DNA of 64,000 bases. Source: CBDHGY01 sp965263325. GTDB taxonomy: Bacteria; Pseudomonadota; Alphaproteobacteria; Caulobacterales; Hyphomonadaceae. The notes under the pieces are model-generated. The model made no database searches and had not been told where the DNA came from. It was given only the letters and a program-made list of their open reading frames with translations. Within the stretch, counting starts at the first letter, position 1. Each line of letters opens with the position of its first letter. The position numbers and the translations under genes were made by a program. The DNA lies in the NCBI GenBank assembly GCA_965263325.1, contig CBDHGY010000001.1:1-64000 (forward strand), written 5' to 3'. Shown here one piece after another: positions 54,414 to 62,501 of this stretch.

Positions 54414-55070
54414 ATGCGCAAACTCATTGGACTATCAATTCTCGTTGCCTTGCCTGCGAGCGCCGAAGAGACGCCATCTTTGATTGAACTTGCCCGTCAG
54501 GTCACGACGGATGGGCCAATTTATGCCTATGACATGACTTATCAAACCGCAGAATTGACCGCTACAGGCAAAATAGACCCGACGCAGCCGGAAGGAAGCC
54601 GGGTGACTATTTACACGCCCGAGAAATCAAATTGGCCAAAAGATTTCGAAAAAGGGTTAGAGGAAATTGACGCCGATGCCGACGGCGATATCTGGTGCAC
54701 GAACATGCTCGAGATTGTTCCAAGTGATGCGCAATTAGTCTCAGACGATAACGGCGTCGCACGCTACTCATTCATCCCCAAACCGGAAAACAAAGAAGAC
54801 AAAAAATTCATGAAACACCTCACCGGCACGATTGATATCGACATGTCGGATGGATCGGTTCTGAATTTTCGAATGGCCTCTCAAAAATCGTTCAAGCCAC
54901 ATATGATGGTGAAGATAAATTCGTTTGATATGTCTGCAACGTGTGAACGCGCGCCAGACGGGCGAACTTTTATGGCAGAAATGGAAACCAAGGTTTCCGG
55001 CTCTGCAGCAATGCAGACATTTAATGAAGGTGAGACACGGAAAATTACCGCGCTCTATCCAACACGCTAA
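54414..55070 (+). CDS. Secreted protein of unknown function
   Basis: A 218-aa protein with a signal peptide (LIGLSILVALPASAEE). The mature part is beta-rich, with the shape of a periplasmic lipid- or outer-membrane-lipoprotein-binding domain (TGTIDIDMSDGSVLNFRMAS), and two cysteines (WCTNM, ATCERA). No family named. GGAG precedes the ATG. It overlaps the convergent serine hydrolase gene by four bases. Confidence 0.7.
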   Translation: MRKLIGLSILVALPASAEETPSLIELARQVTTDGPIYAYDMTYQTAELTATGKIDPTQPEGSRVTIYTPEKSNWPKDFEKGLEEIDADADGDIWCTNMLEIVPSDAQLVSDDNGVARYSFIPKPENKEDKKFMKHLTGTIDIDMSDGSVLNFRMASQKSFKPHMMVKINSFDMSATCERAPDGRTFMAEMETKVSGSAAMQTFNEGETRKITALYPTR

Positions 55071-56641
55071 TTCCCACCTGCCCCGCGCTTTAAGCGTTCA
55101 CCAGCTGTGAGAGTTTTCGGCGTCTCACGCTCTGGTCTTGCCTTACCATATTTCTCTTCATAGGCGGCAAGTTCTTCTTCGTAAGCGGCTTGTTCCGCGT
55201 CGCGCGCTGCCTGCTCTGCGGCCGCCTCGCGCTCTTTGGCGGCAGATATCGCGCGAGAGATATCACGGGTAAATGCAGCAATGTCGAAACGGCCGCCGCC
55301 GCTCTCATCATAGCCCCTGCGAACGATAACCGTTTTGGTCGATGGAATGATTACGAGATACTGGCCGCGGTGGCCCATAGCAGCGAAGGTATCCTGCGGC
55401 ACACCTGCTTCGCTGCCGAGCAACCAGAACTGCGCACCATACCTAAATCCTGAACCGGTTGGTTGAGCGGCACCCGGGGTCGAAACAAATCTGATGAAAT
55501 CTGGGTGGATGATCTGTTCATTTCCCCAGCGACCATTCTGGAGATAGAGTTGTCCAATGCGCGCCAGATCTCGCGCAGTCGTCCAGACCTGTGAAGAAGA
55601 AATAAAGTCACCGCCCCAATCAATTTCGAGTGTGGTGCGCGTCGCCCCGATCTTCCATAGCACCTCAGTGTAGGGGAAGGCGTGATACTTTGCATCACTG
55701 CCTAAAGCTTCACGCAGCGCACGCATTGCGGCGAGCGTGTCATTATTGGCGTATTTAAACCGAGTACCAGGATCTGCTTCCAGTGTCCGCGTCAGCGCAT
55801 GATCCACAACCCGGCCACCGCCAAAGTAAATGCGATCCGTTCGAGACCCGGAAATCCCGCTGTCGAGACCGCTCGCCATTTGTAGAAGGTGGCGCAGTGT
55901 AATGGATCGGCGAGGATCAGCCCCGCTTGACCAATTCTTCACGACGGCCGGGTTATCAAGCCCCAGAATGCCGTCCTGCACAGCCGCGCCAATCACTGTT
56001 GCGGTGATTGATTTCGCAACCGACCATGTCCTCTGCGGTGTGTTTGCATCTATGCCGCGATCATATCGTTCGGCGACAATCTGCCCGTCCTGCAGTACAA
56101 TGACCGCGCTTGATTGCGTTCCAGCACCATAGGTTGCGCCATCAAACGCAAATGTCACAGGCGCGTCCAGGATTTCGTAAAATTCTGTGTTGAGTGCCAC
56201 TCTGACATTTGATCCAATGCCGCTGGCGGTATCATTGCCGGTTGCACCACGCCAGCCAGTGAAGCTTGGCAAATAGCTTCTTGCGGAAATATCTGCGCCC
56301 GGCGGCAGCTGAGTACATCCCATGCCTTCACGCCAGGCAGCAACACGAGGCGGCGCAGATCGCGAATAGCGAACGGAGACCGTCTTTCGCGTATTGTCGA
56401 CGCGCGATTGGGGCAAACGACCAAATTCCTCACGGTAATCTGGGTATATTCCGCTCAGTTCGTTTGCTTCGATCTCACCCATTGTTTGCTTTGCGTTGAA
56501 TGTGGCTGAGCAAACAAAGGCGGCCTTATATCCTGCTGCCAGCGATGCGTTCATTTCGTCAGAATTTCCGCCTTCCTGCGCAAAACTGGCTGGGGCGAGA
56601 GCCAGAGACAAACAAAGAGCGGTTACGGAAAATCTACGCAT
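55067..56641 (-). CDS. Beta-lactamase class C-like serine hydrolase
   Basis: About 524 aa. The signal peptide is SVTALCLSLALAPASFA. The penicillin-binding fold has the active-site SxxK in WSVAKSITATV, the YxN in KYANNDTL and a third motif near GHRGQ. It may hydrolyse an ester, amide or peptide in the periplasm. A C-terminal coiled-coil tail (about 460-515, rich in Glu and Ala) is unusual for the family. ATG at 56641 has GGAG nine bases upstream; the frame to 56719 adds a non-signal leader and is rejected. Confidence 0.85.
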   Translation of the reverse strand: MRRFSVTALCLSLALAPASFAQEGGNSDEMNASLAAGYKAAFVCSATFNAKQTMGEIEANELSGIYPDYREEFGRLPQSRVDNTRKTVSVRYSRSAPPRVAAWREGMGCTQLPPGADISARSYLPSFTGWRGATGNDTASGIGSNVRVALNTEFYEILDAPVTFAFDGATYGAGTQSSAVIVLQDGQIVAERYDRGIDANTPQRTWSVAKSITATVIGAAVQDGILGLDNPAVVKNWSSGADPRRSITLRHLLQMASGLDSGISGSRTDRIYFGGGRVVDHALTRTLEADPGTRFKYANNDTLAAMRALREALGSDAKYHAFPYTEVLWKIGATRTTLEIDWGGDFISSSQVWTTARDLARIGQLYLQNGRWGNEQIIHPDFIRFVSTPGAAQPTGSGFRYGAQFWLLGSEAGVPQDTFAAMGHRGQYLVIIPSTKTVIVRRGYDESGGGRFDIAAFTRDISRAISAAKEREAAAEQAARDAEQAAYEEELAAYEEKYGKARPERETPKTLTAGERLKRGAGGN

Positions 56642-56808
56642 CGGGTTTTTCTCCACACATATCGGAAAACTGTATTTCAGCTTATGGGTTTCGTTAGCCG
56701 GCGCAAGCGGCAGAAACATGACGCCCCCTAATATTTTGATGCGTTACGTTACTGTAACAGTCTGCAAGCTCTGGGCAATCACACCGGACAACTCTAGCTT
56801 GGTATTTG

Positions 56809-57836
56809 ATGTTGATGCCAAGCCTCCTCCTTCAGCCGACGGCAAAAGGCCTGTATTGCCCGCCCGGCGATTTCTACCTCGATCCGGTGCGCGGCGCTGT
56901 TGACCGAGCCATTATTACCCATGGGCACGCAGATCACGCCCGCGCTGGCCATAGTAAAGTCCTTGCGACACAAGCGACGCTCGACATCATGAAAGCCCGC
57001 TACGGCGAGAATTTTGCTGGAGAAACACAAGCCCTCGCCTGGGGAGAAACCGTTGCAATCAATGGTGTTACGGTTTGGTTTTCTCCTGCCGGGCATATTC
57101 TCGGGTCAGCGCAGGCTGTTGTGGAATATCGCGGACTTCGGATGGTATTCACCGGCGATTACAAACGCCGCGCAGATCCCACGTGTCGAGGCTTCGAGAT
57201 TGTACCAAATACCCACGTCCTCATTTCTGAAGCAACATTTGGGATGCCGGTATTCCGCCATCCTGATACCGAGGACGAAGTACAAAAGCTGCTCACCAGC
57301 CTTGAGCGATTTGCTGACCAAACCCACCTGGTTGGCGCGTATTCGCTCGGTAAAGCACAGCGAGTGATCAAGCATTTGCGCAATGCCGGTTATGACAAAC
57401 CCATATTTACACATGGATCCCTGCATAAACTCAACGACGTGTATGCCGCACACGGCGTTGATCTCGGCGCATTGGAACCAGCAACTCTGGAAAAAAAACG
57501 TGCGATACAGGACGAGCGGTTTCGCGGCGGCGTCGTTGTTGCTCCTCCTCTGCCTTTGATGGCAAGTGGGGCCAAAGGTTTCCCGACCCAATCCTCGCTT
57601 TTTGCTCAGGCTGGATGAGTGTCCGCCAACGCGCAAAACAACGCGGCGTTGAACTTCCGCTCATCATATCAGACCATGCAGATTGGGACGAACTCACCTC
57701 TACCATCACTGAGGCCGACCCAGAAGAACTTTGGGTTACCTATGGCCGCGAAGATGCGCTGGTGCGCTGGGCAGAGCTGAATGGGCAAAAAGCTCAACCT
57801 TTACGGCTAGTTGGCTATGATGAAGCTCTTAGCTGA
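56809..57836 (+). pseudogene. Ligase-associated DNA exonuclease (MBL fold), frameshifted
   Basis: Metallo-beta-lactamase/CPSF-type nuclease of the DNA-ligase-associated repair set. Frame 1 (56809-57618) carries THGHADHARAGH, PAGHILGSAQ, FTGDYKRR and THGSLHKLNDVY. It ends in meaningless sequence (PLPLMASGAKGFP). Frame 2, extended to the left of its ATG at 57615, reads FDGKWGQRFPDPILAFCSGW and then LIISDHADWDEL, the conserved C-terminus with the last metal-binding His. The switch lies at about 57540-57560 in a CCTCCTCT tract and needs one extra base, i.e. one base is missing. Without the shift the product lacks a metal ligand. Confidence 0.88.
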
Positions 57837-57936
57837 GGGGCTTCACAATTAAATTTACTGCAGAGGCATTGCGCGTTGCCGCAACTCGGTCATAGTCTGC
57901 CGATCAAATACTGGGACACCGATTGGAGATATCGAT

Positions 57937-59175
57937 ATGCTGAGGTTTGGGGTATTAGCAGCTGCGAGTGTTTTGGCTCTGACAGCCTGCGGAGATGTAG
58001 TTGAATTTCCCGGAACAAAAGACATTCCTGTCCGCGACGGCGAAGCTGAAACGCCAGAACCCGTAACAGAAGATCCAGTTACGCCGCCGGCTGAAACAGA
58101 TGCACAGACGGATACCGCGTCAGAAACTGATCCTGTCAGCACAGATCCAGATCCGGCCCCCATTGTTGAACCACCCGTCGATCCGGACAATGGAGAGACC
58201 ACCCCACCAATAGATGAAACCCAGCCGGTTGACCCAACCGAACCGACAGATGTTTCTTCAGATCCGGAAACTGATCCAGTCGAGCCAGAACCCGCGGTGT
58301 TAAGCATTGGTAGTCTGTTGGAAGTCAACGCGGAAATCTGCGCAGCGTCGGAAACAGAAACGATGACGATCGCAGAAGTTGCCGGTGCTGGTGAACCACA
58401 ATCGACGTTTTCGACCGCAGTCGTGAACGGCAGCGAAGCAGACCGCTCAAACTTTCCTGGCATTGTAAAGCTTGAGCCGCGCAGGCGTATTCCCGGCACA
58501 ACGCGCACGTCTTCCGGCCACTGCGCGGCAACACGAATTTCAGACCAATGGTTCGTTACCGCTGCGCATTGTCTCGATAGCGAGTATGACACCGTTACAC
58601 TGGTGACCGGCGTAAACCGCTTGAACGATCCAGCCGCCACGCGTGTTGAGGCTCAAACCACAATCTGTCACAGCTCATATGGCGGGTCGGCCGAAGAATA
58701 CGCCAACGATATCGCGCTCATTAAGCTCGGATCAGAGGCTGCCGCGACCCTTAGGGAAGTGCCCATCGCGCGGTTTGGGTCAACGCAAAAACTGCTTGGC
58801 GCAACAAATTATCCAACCGTCGACATGGCAGGTTGGGGCCTGACCGGCTTTTCAGGTAATTTGTCGAACGAGCTTTTGACAGCGCAGCTGAGGACCAACA
58901 ATGTGGGTCCGGCCATCATTTCGATCGCCAGCCAGAACGGTGCAGGTCCCTGTGTTGGAGACAGTGGCGGACCGCTTTATGTGTCTGAAGCCGATGGCGA
59001 GAAAACGCTTGTCGGCGTTCTTTCAGTCGTGGAGAACAACCTCTCGACAGGTAAATTCTGCGAAGGCGACTATAATGGCCGCTATACCAATCTGCAAGGT
59101 TTCCAGACCTGGATCGATGCTGTGATTGATGTCTGCGACAGTGCGGGCGGTGATACACTCTGCGTAGACGGATAA
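57937..59175 (+). CDS. Trypsin-like serine protease, lipoprotein with acidic Pro/Thr linker
   Basis: A 412-aa lipoprotein (lipobox ALTAC, Cys18). A long Asp/Glu/Pro/Thr-rich linker spans about 25-120. The S1 protease domain (about 165-400) has the triad His in FVTAAHCLD, Asp in YANDIALIKL and Ser in CVGDSGGPL. Paired cysteines (SGHCAA/AAHC, GPCVG, GKFCEG, DVCDS) fit a disulfide-bonded trypsin fold. It is anchored to a membrane and held away from it by the linker. GGAGA upstream supports the ATG. Confidence 0.9.
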   Translation: MLRFGVLAAASVLALTACGDVVEFPGTKDIPVRDGEAETPEPVTEDPVTPPAETDAQTDTASETDPVSTDPDPAPIVEPPVDPDNGETTPPIDETQPVDPTEPTDVSSDPETDPVEPEPAVLSIGSLLEVNAEICAASETETMTIAEVAGAGEPQSTFSTAVVNGSEADRSNFPGIVKLEPRRRIPGTTRTSSGHCAATRISDQWFVTAAHCLDSEYDTVTLVTGVNRLNDPAATRVEAQTTICHSSYGGSAEEYANDIALIKLGSEAAATLREVPIARFGSTQKLLGATNYPTVDMAGWGLTGFSGNLSNELLTAQLRTNNVGPAIISIASQNGAGPCVGDSGGPLYVSEADGEKTLVGVLSVVENNLSTGKFCEGDYNGRYTNLQGFQTWIDAVIDVCDSAGGDTLCVDG

Positions 59176-59227
59176 GCGTCGACCGCGCTATAGTATGTGA
59201 GTTCCTTAATCTCGCAGGAGAGCCAAC

Positions 59228-59476
59228 ATGAATTTTCTTGGAAAGGCATTCACTGTTCTGAGCGGTTTGGGTTTGGCTGGCATTGGCGGGCTCTGCATCG
59301 CAACCTTGCTCGACTGGCCGCGGGAAACAACCAGCGATCTTGCCTGGCTGTTCCTCTTGGGACCTGCAGCACTGATGCTCACGCTTTCGGGACTATACGT
59401 ATGTTATCGCGGTCTTGTGGCAGGTCCCGCATATGTCTCGCCCACTGGAACCGGTGAGACCGGCCCTAGCAAATAA
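59228..59476 (+). CDS. Small two-helix membrane protein
   Basis: An 82-aa protein with two membrane helices (about 8-28 and 41-62) and a polar C-terminal tail (VSPTGTGETGPSK). AGGAGAG eight bases before the ATG selects this frame over the overlapping one from 59197. It is 11 bases before prmA, so they may share a transcript. Function unknown. Confidence 0.75.
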   Translation: MNFLGKAFTVLSGLGLAGIGGLCIATLLDWPRETTSDLAWLFLLGPAALMLTLSGLYVCYRGLVAGPAYVSPTGTGETGPSK

Positions 59477-59487
59477 TAGGTAGCCAT

Positions 59488-60345
59488 ATGTTTAAAGTGA
59501 CAGCGACGGGCCGGCGCTCTGAGATCGAAGCGGCGTGGGATGCGCTCGCCTGGGCTGATCCATCGCCAGCTGGCGCGGTTGATGCGAAGGAAGACACGCG
59601 TACCAACTGGCGTCTTTCTGCTTATGCAGAGTCAGAGGACGCTGCGAAGGCCTGTCTGGATTTGATCGCGAATACGGCACCTGGCCTGAACTCACGCTAC
59701 GAGCCTTTGCCCCAGCGCGATTGGGTCGCCATGTCATTGGAAGGATTGCCTCCCGTTGAAGCCGGGCCATTTTTTGTAGCGGGAGATCACGCGATAAAGT
59801 CAGCGTCGCCAGGTAAGATCGCGATTACCATTGAGGCAGGCCCCGCATTTGGGACAGGCCATCACGGAACAACACTTGGCTGCCTTTTGGCGTTTGCTGA
59901 AACACTAAAGAGAACACGTCCCGGCCGTGTACTGGATCTCGGCACTGGGTCAGGGGTGCTCGCCATAGCGGCTTTGAAGTCAGCCGCGACAAACGCAATT
60001 GGAACTGATATCGATCCGGACTCTGTCAATACCGCGCTTCAAAACGCCCGCGATAACGATGTTGCTGCGGGTTTCAAGGCATATGCCTGCGCCGGCACAC
60101 ATCACGCAAATGTCCGTTCAGCGGCTCCCTACAACACGATCTTCGCAAACATCCTTGCCAAACCGCTCGTAAAGCTTGCGCCGGAGATTGCATCAATCGC
60201 AGCCCCCGGCGCAAACATCATTCTATCGGGTCTTTTGTTCCATCAAGAGCCACAAGTTCGCGGCGCATTTGATGGACGCGGTTTCATCCTGAACTCGCGC
60301 ATCCATAGGGATGGTTGGTCAACCCTGCTTTATTCCAAGCCCTAA
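59488..60345 (+). CDS. prmA: Ribosomal protein L11 methyltransferase
   Basis: A 285-aa SAM-dependent enzyme trimethylating lysines and the N-terminus of ribosomal protein L11. The SAM motif is VLDLGTGSGVLAIAALK, with GTDIDPDSV, and the substrate loop is FGTGHHGTTLGCLLAF. The catalytic-type NILAKPL is present. The N-terminal L11-binding domain (1-100) is divergent, as in other alphaproteobacteria. Its stop overlaps the stop of a 47-aa gene on the other strand. Confidence 0.93.
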   Translation: MFKVTATGRRSEIEAAWDALAWADPSPAGAVDAKEDTRTNWRLSAYAESEDAAKACLDLIANTAPGLNSRYEPLPQRDWVAMSLEGLPPVEAGPFFVAGDHAIKSASPGKIAITIEAGPAFGTGHHGTTLGCLLAFAETLKRTRPGRVLDLGTGSGVLAIAALKSAATNAIGTDIDPDSVNTALQNARDNDVAAGFKAYACAGTHHANVRSAAPYNTIFANILAKPLVKLAPEIASIAAPGANIILSGLLFHQEPQVRGAFDGRGFILNSRIHRDGWSTLLYSKP

Positions 60346-60485
60346 CGTTCTCGGCGAATTCGGCGCGCTTCACGGCGCAACAGAATATGCGGGCGAGACG
60401 CATCGCCATTCAGCTTTCGGCCTTTAGGTCCGTTGTCAGCTTTTGGCGAGATCCGGGAGGAGGTATCTTGCGTTATCATGGTCAT
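60342..60485 (-). CDS. 47-aa basic small protein of unknown function
   Basis: A short frame that begins MTMITQDTSSRISPKADN and ends LLRREARRIRRER. AAGGA lies four bases before the first ATG (60485) and ten before the second (60479), so the ribosome site is good for the second. Its composition is strongly basic, with a Gly/Lys/Arg-rich middle and an Arg-rich tail, which suits nucleic-acid or ribosome binding. It is convergent with prmA, overlapping by four bases. No family recognised. Confidence 0.6.
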   Translation of the reverse strand: MTMITQDTSSRISPKADNGPKGRKLNGDASRPHILLRREARRIRRER

Positions 60486-60643
60486 TTTCCTTGGTCTGCA
60501 ACCGGCCCGAATGACCGATTGCGAGTGTCATATAAGGAGCCACTAGAGCTGTTTAAACGCATGTTTGACCATGCTTGCCATGCATTATTTCATGCACTCA
60601 TAGGTACTTTTGTTAACTTCTTTTCGGGGCTAGTGTCTCGCGC

Positions 60644-62455
60644 ATGAGACAAACATTTGATGTGCGCGGCGGCCCGCAAGATGGCCGCAAACATTTGCCG
60701 CTTCTGCGAGCCGAAATGGCGAAGCAGAACCTAGACGTGTTCTATATTCCCCACGAGGATGAGTACCAAAACGAATACCTTCCAGACGCCAATGAACGCC
60801 TCGCATGGGCAACGGGATTCACTGGTTCTGCGGGATCTGCGATGGTGATGGCCGACCGTGCCGTTTTGTTTGTCGATGGCCGATACACACTTCAGGGCGC
60901 AGATCAAACCGACCCCAACCTCATAGAGCAAAACGTCTTGCCCGCCCCCGGTCCCTTCAATTGGCTGCGCGAACAGGAGCTTTCAGGCAAGACTGTTGGA
61001 TTTGACCCTCGCCTGATGAGCCCCAACGCGCTGAAAGATCTTACTGCAGCTGCCAGTCATGCTGACGCAGAGCTGATCGCAGTCAAAACAAATCCCATCG
61101 ATGATGCCTGGCAGGATAGACCTGCGCAACCAAGCGCCAGTGTCGTCCCCCATGAACTGACATTTGCTGGTAAGTCATCAGCGGAAAAGCGTGCAGAAAT
61201 TGGCGCAGCCCTCAAGAATAGCGGAGCAGATGCTACTGTCATCACTGCTCCTGCCTCGATCGCCTGGTTGTTTAATATTCGCGGCGGTGATGTCCAATGC
61301 ACTCCGCTACCGCTTGGCCGGGCGATTGTTCGCAGCGATGGATCAGCCGATCTTTTTCTTGATGAGATCAAAGTCAGCGACGGCTTACGGGAACATCTCG
61401 GCAATCAGGTAACTTTGCGCCCATTGGATGCGCTTGAAGAGGGTCTGAACGCGCTCGGCGGCCAGACAATTAGTCTTGACCCTGCAGCGGCGTCAGCATG
61501 GTTTTTCAATACGCTGGAAGCAGCCGGCGCAACAATACACCGCGAAATGGATCCTTGCGCCTTGCCAAAAGCATGCAAGAACTCTGCGGAGATTGCAGGA
61601 ACCACGCGTGCGCACCAGCGCGACGCAGAAGCACTCATCCGGTTCCTGCATTGGCTCGATACCGAAGCCCAGTCGGGAGAAATCACAGAGATTCAATCTG
61701 TCGAAGTTCTGGAAAATTTCCGCGAAGAAACAGGCGGACTGGCAGATCTCTCGTTCGAGACAATTTCGGGCTCTGGTCCGAATGGCGCTTTACCACATTA
61801 CCGCGTATCTTCTGCAAGTGACCGCAAAATGCAGCGCGGCGAGCTATACCTGGTCGATAGCGGCGGTCAGTATCTTGACGGCACGACCGACGTTACGCGC
61901 ACGGTTGCGATAGGTGATCCAACCGAAGAGATGCGCACTCGCTTTACCCTTGTTCTGAAAGGACACATCGCGTTATCAACAGTGCGCTTTCCACCCGGAA
62001 CGACAGGAACTCATCTCGATACGCTGGCACGTCATGCGCTCTGGCAAGCAGGTCTCGATTATGATCACGGAACAGGCCACGGCGTTGGCGTGTATCTCGG
62101 TGTACATGAAGGCCCACACCGCATTGCCAAACCTTGGAATGCCATCCCGCTGGCACCTGGCATGATTGTGTCGAATGAACCTGGCTACTACAAACCGGGC
62201 GGGTACGGTATTCGCATCGAGAATCTTCAATATGTGACCGAGCCAGAAGCGATATCAGGCGGCGAAATAGATATGCTTGGCTTCCATCCGATTACGCTCG
62301 CCCCCATCGCGGCCAACCTGATTGTGCTTGATTTGCTCACAAGTGCCGAACGCAGCTGGTTAAATGCATATCACGCACGCGTTTGGGCGGAGATCGGACC
62401 GCGCCTTGAAGGTGAAGTGAAAGAGTGGCTGCAAACCGCCTGCGCCCCACTCTAG
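60644..62455 (+). CDS. Aminopeptidase P family (Xaa-Pro aminopeptidase)
   Basis: A 603-aa metallopeptidase releasing the N-terminal residue before proline. The two N-terminal creatinase-like domains (1-310) are followed by the pita-bread catalytic domain. Metal ligands are in VDSGGQYLDGTTDVTR, GHGVGVYLGVHEGP, SNEPGYY and IRIEN. The large size with two N-terminal domains is that of the eukaryotic-type (XPNPEP1-like) form common in alphaproteobacteria. GGGG precedes the ATG at 60644. Confidence 0.94.
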   Translation: MRQTFDVRGGPQDGRKHLPLLRAEMAKQNLDVFYIPHEDEYQNEYLPDANERLAWATGFTGSAGSAMVMADRAVLFVDGRYTLQGADQTDPNLIEQNVLPAPGPFNWLREQELSGKTVGFDPRLMSPNALKDLTAAASHADAELIAVKTNPIDDAWQDRPAQPSASVVPHELTFAGKSSAEKRAEIGAALKNSGADATVITAPASIAWLFNIRGGDVQCTPLPLGRAIVRSDGSADLFLDEIKVSDGLREHLGNQVTLRPLDALEEGLNALGGQTISLDPAAASAWFFNTLEAAGATIHREMDPCALPKACKNSAEIAGTTRAHQRDAEALIRFLHWLDTEAQSGEITEIQSVEVLENFREETGGLADLSFETISGSGPNGALPHYRVSSASDRKMQRGELYLVDSGGQYLDGTTDVTRTVAIGDPTEEMRTRFTLVLKGHIALSTVRFPPGTTGTHLDTLARHALWQAGLDYDHGTGHGVGVYLGVHEGPHRIAKPWNAIPLAPGMIVSNEPGYYKPGGYGIRIENLQYVTEPEAISGGEIDMLGFHPITLAPIAANLIVLDLLTSAERSWLNAYHARVWAEIGPRLEGEVKEWLQTACAPL

Positions 62456-62501
62456 AATATCGCGAACCTTCTTTCTCACCGAAAATTACATCGGCGGCGC
62501 T

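Noticed and set aside
57855..58640. A 261-codon minus-strand frame with Ser/Gly/Val-rich repeats
   Set aside because: It is antisense to the Asp/Glu/Pro/Thr linker of the trypsin-like lipoprotein and has no ribosome site.
60315..60647. A 110-codon plus-strand frame between prmA and the aminopeptidase gene
   Set aside because: It overlaps the prmA end, has no ribosome site or family character, and lies opposite the better-supported 47-aa gene.
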